Source: Bemisia tabaci (Eukaryota > Arthropoda > Insecta > Hemiptera > Aleyrodidae). From it: 64,000 bases of DNA. The notes below the pieces were generated by a model. The model was not told the DNA's origin, did no database searches, and saw only the letters and a list, made by a program, of their open reading frames with translations. Location: positions 40,777,430 to 40,841,429 of the forward strand of contig NC_092800.1 in assembly GCF_918797505.1 (NCBI RefSeq), written 5' to 3'. The position numbers and the translations under genes are program-made. Every line of letters begins with the position of its first letter. Within the stretch, counting starts at the first letter, position 1. This document shows, piece by piece, positions 63,946-64,000 of the stretch.

Positions 63946-64000
63946 CGCATCCTGATTTCTGAAGGAGGAACCCTATAGTATGATACTACCTTGCAAAGGA

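Overview
This window looks like a gene-poor, repeat-saturated stretch of an animal nuclear genome, most likely an insect. The evidence is AT-rich DNA with no long open frames, no operons or bacterial signals, an interstitial tract of degenerate CCTAA/TTAGG (the common arthropod telomere motif) near 15.3 kb, and dozens of short non-autonomous DNA transposons (MITEs) with terminal inverted repeats (TIRs) and target-site duplications (TSDs). A hemipteran such as a whitefly is my best guess, but that rests on general resemblance and is not established by anything in the window. No complete protein-coding gene can be supported. The only coding-like signals are a decayed C2H2 zinc-finger relic (37.3-37.85 kb) and one weak candidate exon at the right edge (63.67-63.95 kb).

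The repeats sort into recurring families, named here by their ends. (1) CTGCCG family: 14 copies, mostly 247-254 bp, with 4-bp TSDs. (2) A GGA...TCC superfamily with 4-bp TSDs of the form ANNT: a ~137-bp and a ~255-bp GGAYTRCATTTTGC type, a ~122-bp GGACGTATTTCTGCC type, a ~255-bp GGACCGCGTTTAGC type and a ~450-790-bp foldback type. (3) hAT-like MITEs with 8-bp TSDs: CAGAGGCGGATC / CAGTGGCGTGGC types sharing an ATCGAT-rich core, TAGAGT types, a CAGGGCCGGATT type and a CAGGGTGGCAAAAT type. (4) CACTG(A/G)AAAA-ended elements of ~225-240 bp. (5) A ~0.94-kb CCCTGGTAAAAATTGG element present three times, carrying a large internal hairpin. (6) A CGACGGTGAAAC family with 4-bp TSDs, one Harbinger-like element with a TAA duplication, and one Tc1/mariner-like element with TA. 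(7) Dispersed tandem arrays: a ~270-bp unit in both orientations, a ~155-bp unit, a ~59-bp unit organised as ~177-bp higher-order triplets, and a 28-bp unit.

Layout: 0-12 kb holds scattered MITEs, with a GC-rich patch at 9.8-10.4 kb. 12-21 kb holds the 270-bp arrays, the interstitial telomeric tract between two CTGCCG copies, and GC-rich patches at 15.7-16.4 and 18.6-19 kb. 21-33 kb is the most heavily nested part (element in element in element at 22.4-24.2 kb; another nest at 31.3-32.8 kb). 33-46 kb contains a tandemly duplicated hAT block, the zinc-finger relic, three foldback/CTGCCG junctions and the third 0.94-kb element. 46-64 kb again holds scattered MITEs, the higher-order minisatellite with a MITE inside it, and a perfect 31-bp-arm palindrome.

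Nothing here works together as a pathway. The biology is transposition history: insertion order can be read from nests, and empty sites can be reconstructed from sister copies or from the opposite arm of a foldback. No transposase gene is present, so all these elements must have been mobilised from elsewhere. Most open frames over 60 codons lie in, or run through, repeats, GC-rich tracts or pyrimidine tracts.
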